64,000 nucleotides of DNA from Nocardia sp. NBC_01730 (GTDB lineage Bacteria; Actinomycetota; Actinomycetes; Mycobacteriales; Mycobacteriaceae). The notes beneath the pieces were generated by a model. The model had not been told where the DNA came from. It saw only the letters and a list, made by a program, of their open reading frames with translations, and searched no databases. A program made the translations under genes and the position numbers. Positions 19,955 to 30,085 of the stretch are shown here, one piece after another; positions within the stretch are counted from its first letter, which is position 1, and each line of letters opens with the position of its first letter. The stretch covers positions 2,852,001-2,916,000 of the forward strand of contig NZ_CP109162.1 in NCBI RefSeq assembly GCF_035920445.1, in the 5' to 3' direction.

Positions 19955-21556
19955 CTAGCGCGCGTCGACGGCGACCAGGTGGGTGACCTGGTCGTCGTCA
20001 CCGGTGGTGAATTTCGCGACGGCCTGCTCGCGCAGCTGGTCCCGTGCGGTGAGCCGGACCTGGTGCTGGTGCATGTGCTCGGCCCAGGACCGCACGACGA
20101 ACGCTTCCACATAGCGGTCGAGCACCCCGACGTCACGGTAGAGACGCCATTCCATAGCTCCGGTGCGCTGCCTGGACCGGCCGACGAAAACCATGGCGGC
20201 CAGGAATTCCTCGACGTTCTCCTGCGGCACGTCGTAGCTGCGCAGGATCAGCACCGGGCCGTCGGCGGGATCGGGTTCGACGACCAGCTGCGGTTCCGGC
20301 CAGAACGCCGCCGGGGTCAGATCCAGCTCCTCGGCGTTGTGCCGAATCGGTAACCACGGGGTGCTCAGCGCACAGACCGCGAGGAGCGCCGCGGCCCACA
20401 GCAGTGCCGACACCGACCCGAGCGCGTTGGCGACCAGGCCCCAGACCAGCGAGCCCATCGCCTGACCGCCCATGAAAACCAGCAAGTACACCGAGAGCCC
20501 GCGCGCACGCACCCACGCGGGCAAAAGCAGCTGCATGGTCGAGTTCATCGTGGACATCGCCAGCAACCACGCAAGCCCGGCGAAGATCAGCAGCACCAGC
20601 ACCGCGGGCAGCACGCGCAGCAGCGCTGTGCCCGCGGTCGCGAGGCCGAACAGGATCGCAGCCGTGGTCAGCCGCTGCGTCGGAGTCAGCAGACTCCGCA
20701 GTCGCGACAACGCGGCGGCACCCAACACCGCGCCCAGCCCGAGTGCGCCGAGCATCAGGCCGTAGCCGGAGGACGATAGCCCGAGCCGATCCCGCGCGAT
20801 CACCGGGAGCAGCGCCCACACCGCGCTGGCCGGCGCGATGAACAGGATCGAGCGCAGCAGCACCCGGCGGATCGCGGGTGCGGCGCGGATGAACCTGGTG
20901 CCCGCCTGCAACGCCGCGAGCGGACGTTCGGTGGGCAGTCGCCGATCCTTCGCCGGCCTGCGCCAGACGGTGAGGACCGCGACGATCCCGCCGAACGACA
21001 CCGCGTTCAGTGCGAACACCAGCGTCGGCCCGGACAGCGAGACCAGCACACCGGCCAGCGCGGGGCCGACCGCCCTTCCGATGTTGATGTTCATGCTGCC
21101 CAGCGCCGCGGCGGCCGGGATCTGCTCACGCGACACCAGTTCCGGCTGAATCGCCTGCCACGCGGGCGCGGTCAGCGCCTGCCCACAGCCCAGCAGGAAC
21201 AACAAGGTCAACAGCACGCCCGGGGTGGTGTGCCCAGTCGCGGTCGAGACCGCGAGAATCGTCGCGAGCACCGCCATCGTGGACTGCGCGCCGAGCAGCA
21301 GTCTGCGCCGATCCACCAGGTCGGCGATCACCCCGGATGGGATAGCCAGCAGCATCACCGGCAGCGTGATGGCGGTCTGTACGAACGACACCAACGCCGC
21401 GGCGTTGGGTTGGTCGACCAGGATCCACTGCGCCCCGACGGTCTGCATCCAGGTGCCGAGATTCGACACCAGCTGGGCGATCCACAGCGCGCGGTATACC
21501 GGCGAACGCATCGGCGCCCAGGTAGAGCCTGGAGCAGTCGTTGCGGCAGCGTTCAC
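19955..21556 (-). CDS. MFS transporter (MFS_3/EntS-like) with cytoplasmic C-terminal domain
   Basis: Major facilitator protein of 534 residues with about 12 hydrophobic segments, beginning MRSPVYRALWIAQLVSNLGT after a 15-residue leader. It has the A-like motif GVIADLVDRRRLLL after helix 2. The last 110 residues are soluble (SYDVPQENVEEFLAAM, then SWAEHMHQHQVRLTARD) and resemble an antibiotic-biosynthesis-monooxygenase-like dimer domain found in MFS_3 exporters. The start is the GTG at 21556, 10 bp after the stop of the EamA gene, so the two form an operon. Likely a drug or siderophore exporter; substrate unknown. Confidence 0.82.
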   Translation of the reverse strand: MNAAATTAPGSTWAPMRSPVYRALWIAQLVSNLGTWMQTVGAQWILVDQPNAAALVSFVQTAITLPVMLLAIPSGVIADLVDRRRLLLGAQSTMAVLATILAVSTATGHTTPGVLLTLLFLLGCGQALTAPAWQAIQPELVSREQIPAAAALGSMNINIGRAVGPALAGVLVSLSGPTLVFALNAVSFGGIVAVLTVWRRPAKDRRLPTERPLAALQAGTRFIRAAPAIRRVLLRSILFIAPASAVWALLPVIARDRLGLSSSGYGLMLGALGLGAVLGAAALSRLRSLLTPTQRLTTAAILFGLATAGTALLRVLPAVLVLLIFAGLAWLLAMSTMNSTMQLLLPAWVRARGLSVYLLVFMGGQAMGSLVWGLVANALGSVSALLWAAALLAVCALSTPWLPIRHNAEELDLTPAAFWPEPQLVVEPDPADGPVLILRSYDVPQENVEEFLAAMVFVGRSRQRTGAMEWRLYRDVGVLDRYVEAFVVRSWAEHMHQHQVRLTARDQLREQAVAKFTTGDDDQVTHLVAVDAR

Positions 21557-21566
21557 TCGCCGAAGC

Positions 21567-22511
21567 TTAGTCTCGTGACCAGCGCCGACCCGTCGCCGTG
21601 TCCGGAACCCGCGCCGTCGACCGCGAGGGCGTGGCGGCGCGGAGCAGCGCCACGACGAGCAGCGCGGCGCCTGCCAGCCCCGACGCCGTGAGCCGTTCGC
21701 CGAGCACCACCGCGGCAAGCACCGCGCCGGTCAGCGGTTCGAGCAGGGCGAGGACCGCGGCGATCCCCGGCCCCGCGTTCGACAGCCCGCGGAAGTAGAG
21801 CGTGTACGCGACCGCGGTCGGCACCAGACCCAGCACCAGGACCAGCGCGATACTGCCTGCCGTCGGATCGAACGCCAGGCCGGAAGTCGCGGCGAGCGGG
21901 GCAAGTAGCAGCGCGCCGCCGGTGAACCCGAGACCCGTAGTGGTCATCGCGTCGAGTCCCGGCACCGGCACCGCGTTGATCACGGTGACCGCCGCGAACG
22001 CCGCCGCGGCCGCCGACGCCAGCGCCGCGCCCGCAAGCAAGCCGCCCGCGCTGACCCCACCGGAGGGAAGACCGACCAGCAACGCAAGACCGCACAGGGC
22101 GATGCCGATCGTGACGGCGCGACGCCCGTCCACCGCGTTCCTTCCGGTGAGGTGTTCCAGCACAGCGACGACCACCGGCGACATGCCGATGGTGATCAGA
22201 GTGGCCAGGCTGACCGAGGAGGCCGCGACAGCGCCGAAATAGGCCGCCTGAAAGGTCGCCGCGAGCACGGCGACCGCGCCGACTCTGCGCCACGCCAACG
22301 GGTTTCGTGGCCAGGGCCGCCTCGTGGTGGCCAGCAGCGCCACTAACAGCAGCCCGCCGACGGCGAGTCGGCAGGTGGCTACCGAAACGGGGGAAAGGCC
22401 GGTGGCCTGGTACAACAGCGTGCCGAGCAAACCGCCGGTGCCCCAAAGCATTCCGGCGCCGACGAGGTAGACCAGCCCAGAACGGCCGACCGTGGACACA
22501 GATGTGGACAT
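21567..22511 (-). CDS. EamA/DMT-family permease
   Basis: Drug/metabolite transporter superfamily protein of 314 residues with ten hydrophobic helices in two EamA halves. The first has the GAGMLWGTGGLLGTLL opening and VSLATLITIGMSPVVVAVLE. The second has TAVAYTLYFRGLSNAGPGIA and VLALLEPLTGAVLAAVVLGE, the usual end of an EamA repeat. It probably exports metabolites or amino acids. It is the first gene of a two-gene operon with the MFS transporter and is divergent from the META lipoprotein gene across 256 bp. Confidence 0.87.
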   Translation of the reverse strand: MSTSVSTVGRSGLVYLVGAGMLWGTGGLLGTLLYQATGLSPVSVATCRLAVGGLLLVALLATTRRPWPRNPLAWRRVGAVAVLAATFQAAYFGAVAASSVSLATLITIGMSPVVVAVLEHLTGRNAVDGRRAVTIGIALCGLALLVGLPSGGVSAGGLLAGAALASAAAAAFAAVTVINAVPVPGLDAMTTTGLGFTGGALLLAPLAATSGLAFDPTAGSIALVLVLGLVPTAVAYTLYFRGLSNAGPGIAAVLALLEPLTGAVLAAVVLGERLTASGLAGAALLVVALLRAATPSRSTARVPDTATGRRWSRD

Positions 22512-22767
22512 GAAGGATCGCGCTCCTGCGACGAGAGGGGGAAGGTGGTCGCGGAAGCGAGGTGCACAGCGATGCGATAAGCGCGCTCACCTGCCGGTGG
22601 CGCGCCGGAAACCTACACCTCGCTCAGGAGGTGGGCGGCGGTGTGATCGGGAAGCATCGGTGCACGGAACAGATACTAATACTTGCCAGCTCTTCGATGC
22701 TGCGCTTGGCACGCCGGCAACCGGTGAACAGCCGGGCTGGGATCCGCGTCGTCGGTAGCATCGCCCC

Positions 22768-23550
22768 ATGGCGGCACACTTCGCGCGACTCGGTCCGGCG
22801 GTCCTGCTCGCCCTCAGCGCGGTCGCGGCATGCTCGAGCGGCGGCCCGGACAAGAGCTCCGACGAGCCGAGCCCGATCGGCCGCACCTTTCTCTCCACCG
22901 GTGTCGAGGGGACGCCGATCCCTGGCGGCGGCCCGCTCACGGTCACCTTCACCGACGGCCGCGTCTCCGCCGACGCGGGCTGCAACAAGTACACCGGCGC
23001 GGTCTCACTCGACGACCACACCGTGCGCGTCTCCGGCCTGGCCGGCACCTTGATGGCCTGCGGCGGCGATCGTCAGGGCGCCGACGAGTGGCTCAGCGGC
23101 CTGCTGAATTCCGACCCCAGCTGGCGGCTCGACGACGCGAAGCTCACCCTGCACAGCGACAACCGCACCGTCACCATGATCGACAAGAAAGTCGCTCGAC
23201 CCGACAAGCCCGTGCAGGGGACACCGTGGCTCGTCACCGCGCTCATCACCCCTGATGCCCAAATCCGCTCGCAAACCATCGACGAGACGAAACCGGCCCT
23301 CACCATCGCCGCGGACAGTGGCGTCTCCGGCTGGACAGGGTGTAATCGCATGACCGGCAGCGCCCACGTGTCGGGCTCGGAGATCACATTCCGGATCGCC
23401 ACCACCAAAATACTGTGCTCCCCGGAGGTGATGGAGGTCGAACAGGCGGTCCTGAAAGCGTTGGACGGCAAGACCACCGCCACGGTGGACGCCGACACCC
23501 TGACCCTGCGCAACGAGAACGGCAGCGGTCTCACGCTGCACGCACAGTAA
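22768..23550 (+). CDS. META-domain lipoprotein (HslJ-like)
   Basis: Secreted lipoprotein of 260 residues. The signal peptide ends in the lipobox LSAVAAC with Cys22 as the lipidation site, followed by a Ser/Asp-rich linker. Two META domains follow, roughly 37-142 and 150-258, each with a Cys-containing signature: DAGCNKYTGAVSL and LMACGGD in the first, SGWTGCNRMTGS and KILCSPEVMEVE in the second. META proteins such as HslJ are linked to envelope stress and antibiotic tolerance in other bacteria; the role here is inferred only. It is monocistronic. Confidence 0.85.
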   Translation: MAAHFARLGPAVLLALSAVAACSSGGPDKSSDEPSPIGRTFLSTGVEGTPIPGGGPLTVTFTDGRVSADAGCNKYTGAVSLDDHTVRVSGLAGTLMACGGDRQGADEWLSGLLNSDPSWRLDDAKLTLHSDNRTVTMIDKKVARPDKPVQGTPWLVTALITPDAQIRSQTIDETKPALTIAADSGVSGWTGCNRMTGSAHVSGSEITFRIATTKILCSPEVMEVEQAVLKALDGKTTATVDADTLTLRNENGSGLTLHAQ

Positions 23551-23563
23551 GCGCCGGTAGCTC

Positions 23564-23686
23564 CTACTTCTGCCGGGTGAGCACCACGCGATCGGCGATC
23601 TGTTCCTACTCCCCCTGCGGCGCGAAGAAGATCTCCATGACCACCCGACCGGCCGACTCCAGCCAGATCGCCGCGCGCATCGTCAT
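23564..23686 (-). pseudogene. Possible interrupted mini-ORF downstream of tpiA
   Basis: From ATG at 23686 a 26-codon frame with strong GC3 bias (MTMRAAIWLESAGRVVMEIF then FAPQGE) stops at TAG 23608-23606. The same frame continues with EQIADRVVLTRQK to the next TAG at 23564. The bias on both sides of the stop suggests a short gene with an in-frame amber codon. No ribosome site and no recognised homologue, so it may be chance. Confidence 0.2.
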
Positions 23687-23739
23687 CGGGTCACGCTGTC
23701 GACCACTCGTAGCGGTTGTCTGTCTGCGAGAACCCGACC

Positions 23740-23769
23740 AGCCCGGTATCGCAGGAGCGATACCGGGCT
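23740..23769. terminator. Hairpin terminator after tpiA
   Basis: Perfect 13-bp inverted repeat AGCCCGGTATCGC with a 4-nt AGGA loop, 24 bp past the tpiA stop codon. It can end minus-strand glycolytic transcription and possibly also transcription from the META gene on the other strand. Confidence 0.8.
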
Positions 23770-23793
23770 GTCGCGCGTTGTTCCTCGACGAGA

Positions 23794-24579
23794 TCAGGGC
23801 AGGGGGCCGCCCGCGGCGATCGCGGAGAGGGTGGCGAACTCGTCGCCCTTGAGCGACGCGCCGCCGACCAAGGCGCCGTCGATGTCGGTCTGGGCGACCA
23901 ACTCTCCGACGTTCTTGGCGTTCACCGAGCCGCCGTAGAGAACGCGGACCGCCGCGGCGACCTCTGGCGAGGCCAGCCGCGCCAGCTCCCCGCGAATCGC
24001 GCCGCAGACCTCCTGCGCGTCGGCGGGGGTGGCGACCTTGCCGGTGCCGATCGCCCACACCGGCTCGTAGGCGATGACGATCTTCGAGATCTGCTCCGCC
24101 GTCAGGCCTTTCAGCGAACCGCGCAGCTGCTCGAGGTTGTACTCGACGTGCGTCTGCGCCTCGCGGATGTTCAGGCCCTCGCCGATGCACACGATCGGGG
24201 TGATCCCGTGCTTCAGCGCCTGCTTCGTCTTGCCGAGCACGAGGGCGTCGTCCTCGTTGTGGTACTGCCGCCGCTCCGAATGGCCGACCACGGCGAAGGC
24301 GCAGCCCAGCTTGGCGAGCATGGCCGCGCTGATCTCTCCGGTGTAGGCGCCCGATTCGTGCACCGAGACATCCTGCGCGCCGTAGGTGAGCAGGAGCTTG
24401 TCCCCGTCGACCAGCGTTTGCACGCTGCGGATGTCGGTGAACGGCGGGATCACCGCCACATCTACCTTGTCGAAGTACTTCTCCGGCAGCGCGAACGCGA
24501 TCTTCTGCACCAGAGCGATGGCCTCGAGGTGGTTGAGGTTCATCTTCCAGTTGCCGGCGATGAGTGGTTTGCGTGCCAT
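23794..24579 (-). CDS. tpiA: Triosephosphate isomerase
   Basis: Interconverts dihydroxyacetone phosphate and glyceraldehyde-3-phosphate. It has 261 residues, a TIM barrel. Catalytic residues are visible: Lys12 in AGNWKMN, His100 in VVGHSERR and Glu172 in [11 protein letters not shown]. The phosphate-binding end is YGGSVNAKN and [10 protein letters not shown]. It is the last gene of gap-pgk-tpiA, 2 bp after the pgk stop. Confidence 0.97.
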   Translation of the reverse strand: MARKPLIAGNWKMNLNHLEAIALVQKIAFALPEKYFDKVDVAVIPPFTDIRSVQTLVDGDKLLLTYGAQDVSVHESGAYTGEISAAMLAKLGCAFAVVGHSERRQYHNEDDALVLGKTKQALKHGITPIVCIGEGLNIREAQTHVEYNLEQLRGSLKGLTAEQISKIVIAYEPVWAIGTGKVATPADAQEVCGAIRGELARLASPEVAAAVRVLYGGSVNAKNVGELVAQTDIDGALVGGASLKGDEFATLSAIAAGGPLP

Positions 24580-24581
24580 GC

Positions 24582-25796
24582 TCAGTCCTCCAACACCGCG
24601 ATGCCAGGGAGTTCTTTGCCCTCCAGGTATTCCAACGAGGCGCCGCCGCCGGTGGAGATATGCGAGAAGCCGTCCTCCGGGAGCCCGAGCGCGCGTACGG
24701 CCGCGGCCGAGTCGCCACCGCCGACTACGCTGAACGCGCCCTTGCCGGTGGCGGTCACGATCGCCTCGGCGACCCCGCGGGTTCCCGCGGCGAACTTCTC
24801 GAACTCGAACACGCCCATCGGGCCGTTCCAGAAGACGGTCCTCGCCTCGGTCAGGAGCGCGGCGAAACGCTCCACCGACTCCGGGCCAACGTCCAGACCG
24901 ATCCAGCCGTCCGGGATCTCATGTGCCGGCACGACCTTCGACTCGGCGTCGGCGGCGAACGCGTCGGCCACCACGATGTCCCGCGGCAGGTGGATGACGT
25001 CGGCGTACTGCTCGAGCAGGTTCTTGCAGGTGTCCACCATCTCCTCCTGCAGCAGCGAGGAGCCTACCGAAAGACCCTGTGCGGCAAGGAAGGTGAAGCA
25101 CATGCCGCCGCCGATCACCAGGGTGTCGACCTTCGGCGCCAGCGCCTCGATGACGGCCAGCTTGTCGGAGACCTTGGACCCGCCGAGCACGACCGCGTAC
25201 GGCCGGTCCGGATTCTCGCTCAGCCTGGCCAGTATGTCGACCTCGGCGGCGACCAGCGTGCCCGCGTAATGCGGCAGCAGCTTCGCCACGTCGTACACCG
25301 ATGCCTGCTTGCGGTGCACGACACCGAAGCCGTCGGAGACGAACGCGCCGTCATCGCCCACCAGCTCGACCAGCGCTGCGGCGAGCTTGCCGCGCTCAGC
25401 GTCGTCCTTGCTGGTCTCGCGCGGGTCGAAGCGGATGTTCTCCAGCAGCAGCACGTCGCCGTCGGTGAGGCCCTCGGACCGCGCGAGCGCGTCCTGGCCC
25501 ACGACGTCACCGGCCAGCTGGACATTGCGGCCCAGCTCCTCGGCGAGCTTGGCGGCCACCGGCGCCAGCGACAGCTTCGGGTCCGGCTCGCCCTTCGGGC
25601 GGCCGAGATGGGCGGTCACCACGACCTTGGCGCCCGCCGCCACCAGGGCCTCGATAGTCGGCACCGAGGCGACGATCCGGCCGGGATCGGTGATCTTTCC
25701 GTTGTCGTCGAGGGGGACGTTCAGATCGGAGCGCACGAGCACGCCCCGACCCTCGACACCCTCTTCGAGCAGGTCCGCGAGTGTCTTGACAGCCAT
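24582..25796 (-). CDS. pgk: Phosphoglycerate kinase
   Basis: Transfers phosphate from 1,3-bisphosphoglycerate to ADP. It has 404 residues from the ATG at 25796; the frame is open upstream only into gap. Signatures are [10 protein letters not shown] near 22, [10 protein letters not shown], the hinge [11 protein letters not shown], and the C-terminal nucleotide loop [11 protein letters not shown] followed by [15 protein letters not shown]. It lies 5 bp downstream of gap. Confidence 0.97.
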   Translation of the reverse strand: MAVKTLADLLEEGVEGRGVLVRSDLNVPLDDNGKITDPGRIVASVPTIEALVAAGAKVVVTAHLGRPKGEPDPKLSLAPVAAKLAEELGRNVQLAGDVVGQDALARSEGLTDGDVLLLENIRFDPRETSKDDAERGKLAAALVELVGDDGAFVSDGFGVVHRKQASVYDVAKLLPHYAGTLVAAEVDILARLSENPDRPYAVVLGGSKVSDKLAVIEALAPKVDTLVIGGGMCFTFLAAQGLSVGSSLLQEEMVDTCKNLLEQYADVIHLPRDIVVADAFAADAESKVVPAHEIPDGWIGLDVGPESVERFAALLTEARTVFWNGPMGVFEFEKFAAGTRGVAEAIVTATGKGAFSVVGGGDSAAAVRALGLPEDGFSHISTGGGASLEYLEGKELPGIAVLED

Positions 25797-25801
25797 ACGC
25801 G

Positions 25802-26839
<1,038 letters not shown>

Positions 26840-26867
26840 TCAGGCGGATCATTCCGATGCCCTACTC

Positions 26868-26873
26868 ACCCTA
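26868..26873 (-). promoter_or_regulatory. Candidate -10 element of gap
   Basis: TAGGGT on the minus strand (plus-strand ACCCTA) fits the actinobacterial TAnnnT consensus, 47 bp upstream of the gap start. The same hexamer precedes tkt. No clear -35 was seen. Confidence 0.35.
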
Positions 26874-26940
26874 ATGCCCAGCCGTTACCTCACCGACACG
26901 CACCTGGCATTCGTGCGGACGGGATGCCTGGTCAGAACCG

Positions 26941-26972
26941 CGCTGTCCCGGCGGATGGCCGCCGGGACAGCG
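26941..26972. terminator. Hairpin terminator after whiA
   Basis: Perfect 14-bp inverted repeat (left arm CGCTGTCCCGGCGG) with a 4-nt loop, 3 bp beyond the whiA stop codon. It separates the yvcK-whiA transcript from gap. Confidence 0.8.
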
Positions 26973-26975
26973 GGC

Positions 26976-27953
26976 TCAGGCGTCGTCGAGCAACTCGGCC
27001 GTGACGGCTGATTCGGTGTCGGGCACGCCGAGCTCTTTGGCGCGCCGGTCGGCCATCGATAGCAGGCGCCGAATGCGGCCCGCAACGGCGTCTTTCGTCA
27101 TCGGCGGTTCGGCGAGCTGGCCGAGTTCCTCCAGCGACGCCTGGCGGTGCTGCACGCGAAGTTTGCCCGCGGCGGCGAGATGGTCGGGCACATCGTCGCT
27201 GAGGATATCCAGCGCGCGTTCCACCCTGGCCGCCGCGGCGACCGCGGCCCGCGCCGAGCGGCGCAAGTTGGCGTCGTCGAAGTTGGCCAGCCGGTTCGCG
27301 GTAGCGCGGACCTCGCGGCGCAACCTGCGCTCCTCCCAGACCATCCGGGTGCCATGCGCGCCCATCCTGGTCAGTAGCGCGCCGATCGCCTCGCCGTCGC
27401 GCACCACGACGCGGTCGGTGCCGCGCACCTCGCGCGCCTTCGCCGCGATCCCGAGCCGCCGGGCGGCACCGACCAGCGCCAGCGCCGCCTCCGGCCCCGG
27501 GCAGCTGACCTCCAGCGCCGAGGAACGCCCCGGTTCGGTGAGCGAACCGTGCGCGAGAAACGCTCCGCGCCAAGCGGCTTCGGCGTCGGCGATGCTGCCG
27601 CCGACCACCTGCGCGGGCAGACCACGCACAGGACGACCGCGCACGTCGAGCAGGCCGGTCTGCCTGGCCAGCGCCTCGCCCTCCTTGGACACGCGCACCA
27701 CATACCGTGAGGTCTTGCGCAGACCACCCGCGCCGAGCACATGCACGTCGGAGCCGTAGCCGTAGAGCTCGAAGATCTCCCGGCGCAGCCTGCGCGCGAT
27801 GGAGCCCATGTCCACCTCGGCCTCGACGATCACCCGGCCGCCGACGATGTGTAGGCCGCCGGCAAAGCGCAGCAGCGCGGACAACTCCGCCCTGCGGGAA
27901 CTCACTTGCGACACTACGAGCCTACTCAGCTCATCTTTCACATCGGCTGTCAT
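26976..27953 (-). CDS. whiA: WhiA, DNA-binding regulator of division/sporulation
   Basis: Conserved Gram-positive regulator with a LAGLIDADG-like N-terminal domain and a C-terminal helix-turn-helix. The ATG at 27953 overlaps the yvcK stop as ATGA and gives 325 residues beginning [14 protein letters not shown], as in mycobacteria. A GTG two codons earlier is possible. Landmarks are [36 protein letters not shown] and the C-terminal [16 protein letters not shown] with [14 protein letters not shown]. It is the last gene of rapZ-yvcK-whiA. Confidence 0.96.
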   Translation of the reverse strand: MTADVKDELSRLVVSQVSSRRAELSALLRFAGGLHIVGGRVIVEAEVDMGSIARRLRREIFELYGYGSDVHVLGAGGLRKTSRYVVRVSKEGEALARQTGLLDVRGRPVRGLPAQVVGGSIADAEAAWRGAFLAHGSLTEPGRSSALEVSCPGPEAALALVGAARRLGIAAKAREVRGTDRVVVRDGEAIGALLTRMGAHGTRMVWEERRLRREVRATANRLANFDDANLRRSARAAVAAAARVERALDILSDDVPDHLAAAGKLRVQHRQASLEELGQLAEPPMTKDAVAGRIRRLLSMADRRAKELGVPDTESAVTAELLDDA

Positions 27954-28996
27954 CGCCACGGGACGCGCTCCTTTCCACCCAACCCGGAACGCACATCCTG
28001 ACCCATGTGCCGTCCCTCGACTCGAAGCCCTGCCATTTGCGGCCGAGGTTGCCGGATCACTTGATCCAGTGCGGCGGCGAGCTTTCCGGGGTGATGCCGG
28101 GCCGTCCCCGCTTCGGCGACATCGGAGAAGGTTACTCGTGCCCGCAACTGTTCCGCAGCCCTGGCCACATGTTCTCGCTCGCGCCCCTCTGGCACCGACC
28201 CGGAATCGACCAGTACATCGTCGACCACGAATTCCGGGGCGTGCTGAGACAATACGTGCAGATGCCGCTCGGCGGAGAAGCCCGCAGTCTCCCCCGGCTC
28301 GGCAGCGAGATTGAGCACCAAGACCTTCCGCGCCCTGGTGTACACCAGGGCTTCCCGCAGCTCAGGCACGAGGACGTGCGGAATGACGCTGGTGAACCAC
28401 GAACCGGGACCGAGCACGACGACATCGGCGTGTTCGATCGCCGATGTCGCCTCGGGACTGGCCGGCGGATCGGACGGAATCAACCGCACCCGCCGCACCT
28501 TACCCGGCGTGGTGGCGATGGCAACCTGGCCGCGAATGCAGCGGCTCACCCGCGGATCAGCTTCCAGCCCAGACACATCCGCCTCGATGTCGAGCGCGAT
28601 CGGCGACATCGGAAGCACCCTCCCGGTGACACGCAACATTTTGGCGACCTCGTCGAGCGCGGCTACCGGATCGCCGAGCACCTCGGTCAGCCCGGCCACG
28701 ATGAGATTGCCGACAGAGTGCCCGGCCAACGCGCCTGTGCCGCCGAAACGGTGCTGAACGGTCTGCGTCCACACCCCGTCGGCGTCCGCGGCGAGAGCGG
28801 CCAACGCCATGCGAAGATCCCCCGGCGGCAGCACCCCCAATTCGGCGCGTAGCCGCCCGGACGAGCCGCCGTCGTCCGCGACGGTCACCACCGCGCAGAT
28901 CTTCCTGGTCAGCCGTCGCACCGCGGTCAGTGTCGCGTACAGGCCGTGTCCGCCACCCAGCGCGACGATGCTGGGATTGGATTCCCAACCGGTCAT
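27950..28996 (-). CDS. yvcK: YvcK/CuvA gluconeogenesis/cell-envelope factor
   Basis: UPF0052/CofD-like protein (YvcK in Bacillus, CuvA in mycobacteria) required for growth on gluconeogenic carbon and for cell wall integrity; it binds UDP-sugars in Bacillus. It has 348 residues. The N-terminal nucleotide motif is [13 protein letters not shown] (11-23), then [35 protein letters not shown] and [15 protein letters not shown]. It overlaps rapZ and whiA by 4 bp each (ATGA). Confidence 0.95.
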   Translation of the reverse strand: MTGWESNPSIVALGGGHGLYATLTAVRRLTRKICAVVTVADDGGSSGRLRAELGVLPPGDLRMALAALAADADGVWTQTVQHRFGGTGALAGHSVGNLIVAGLTEVLGDPVAALDEVAKMLRVTGRVLPMSPIALDIEADVSGLEADPRVSRCIRGQVAIATTPGKVRRVRLIPSDPPASPEATSAIEHADVVVLGPGSWFTSVIPHVLVPELREALVYTRARKVLVLNLAAEPGETAGFSAERHLHVLSQHAPEFVVDDVLVDSGSVPEGREREHVARAAEQLRARVTFSDVAEAGTARHHPGKLAAALDQVIRQPRPQMAGLRVEGRHMGQDVRSGLGGKERVPWR

Positions 28997-29973
28997 TCGC
29001 GCCCCAGATCCCGGTGCACGACGCGCACCACGTCGGCGGATCCCTCCGACCCGCCGGGGACCTCGCTGATCAGCTCGCCCAGTGCCTCGGCTATCGCGAC
29101 GCTTCGGTGTTTGCCTCCGGTACAGCCCACTGCCACGGTCATATATCGCTTCCCCTCTTGGCGGTAACCGTTCGTGGTCAGATCGACCAGGTGGTGACAG
29201 GTACGCAGGTAATCATCCGCGCCGGAGCGCGACAATACGTACTCGCTGACCACCGCCTCCTGACCGGTATGTTCCCGCAATTCCGGTATCCAATGTGGAT
29301 TAGGTAGAAAACGCACATCCAACACGATGTCAGCGTCGAGGGGAACCCCATACTTGAAGCCGAAGGACTGCACGGTGAGTTGCAGCGCGCTGGGCGCGCC
29401 ACCCCCGTACGCCTCCTCCAGCTTGCGGTGCAGCTGATGGATCGACAGCTCGGTGGTGTCGATGACCAGATCCGCGGCGGTTTTCACGGCCGACAGGCGC
29501 ACCCGCTCGGCGGCGATACCTGCCGACAACGTGCCGTCCTTGCTCTCGCTCTGCAGCGGATGACGGCGGCGGGCGAATCCGAAGCGGCGGATGAGCACGT
29601 CGTCGGAGGCCTCCAGGAACAGGACCCTGGTGCCGACACCGAGCGTCCGCAACTGTTCGGTGACCGCCGAGAGATCGCCGGTGAAGAACCGGCTGCGCAC
29701 ATCCATGACCAAGGCAAGGCGACGGATCGGCGGCGTCGCGGAGGCGCCCAACTCGACCATCCGGCCGAACAGCTCAGGCGGCAGATTGTCCGCGACATAC
29801 CAGCCGAGGTCCTCGAGTACGCGAGCGGCGGTGCCACGGCCCGCGCCGGAGAGCCCGGTCACGATCACGACCTCGACCTGTGGATGCGCTCCGGCGAGGG
29901 CGCCGGACAAGCCCGCTCGCCCTCCGCTCGTCGGCGGACCGCCCCCACTGCTGTTCGATTCGACGCGTGTCAT
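28993..29973 (-). CDS. rapZ: RapZ/YvcJ nucleotide-binding protein
   Basis: P-loop protein of the RapZ (YvcJ) family; in E. coli it is an adaptor that steers a small RNA to RNase E. It has 326 residues. The Walker A motif is GLSGAGRGT (40-48), followed by LEDLGWYVADNLPPEL, and the C-terminal domain has FGFKYGVPLDADIVLDVRFL and VGCTGGKHRSVAIAE. The first 30 residues are a disordered Gly/Ser extension. It is 112 bp downstream of uvrC and overlaps yvcK. Confidence 0.94.
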   Translation of the reverse strand: MTRVESNSSGGGPPTSGGRAGLSGALAGAHPQVEVVIVTGLSGAGRGTAARVLEDLGWYVADNLPPELFGRMVELGASATPPIRRLALVMDVRSRFFTGDLSAVTEQLRTLGVGTRVLFLEASDDVLIRRFGFARRRHPLQSESKDGTLSAGIAAERVRLSAVKTAADLVIDTTELSIHQLHRKLEEAYGGGAPSALQLTVQSFGFKYGVPLDADIVLDVRFLPNPHWIPELREHTGQEAVVSEYVLSRSGADDYLRTCHHLVDLTTNGYRQEGKRYMTVAVGCTGGKHRSVAIAEALGELISEVPGGSEGSADVVRVVHRDLGRE

Positions 29974-30085
29974 GTCCTACCGGATCCGTCTCTCGGGTGC
30001 CTTCCGATCATCCCGCACCGGTTTCGGTATCGGGCACAGACCCATAACGTACGCGAAACCAAAACTTCCGGTGCGCTGTCAGCGA

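Noticed and set aside
19955..20290. MFS C-terminal soluble domain as a novel fusion
   Set aside because: I recall the same tail in many MFS_3 exporters, so it is normal for the family.
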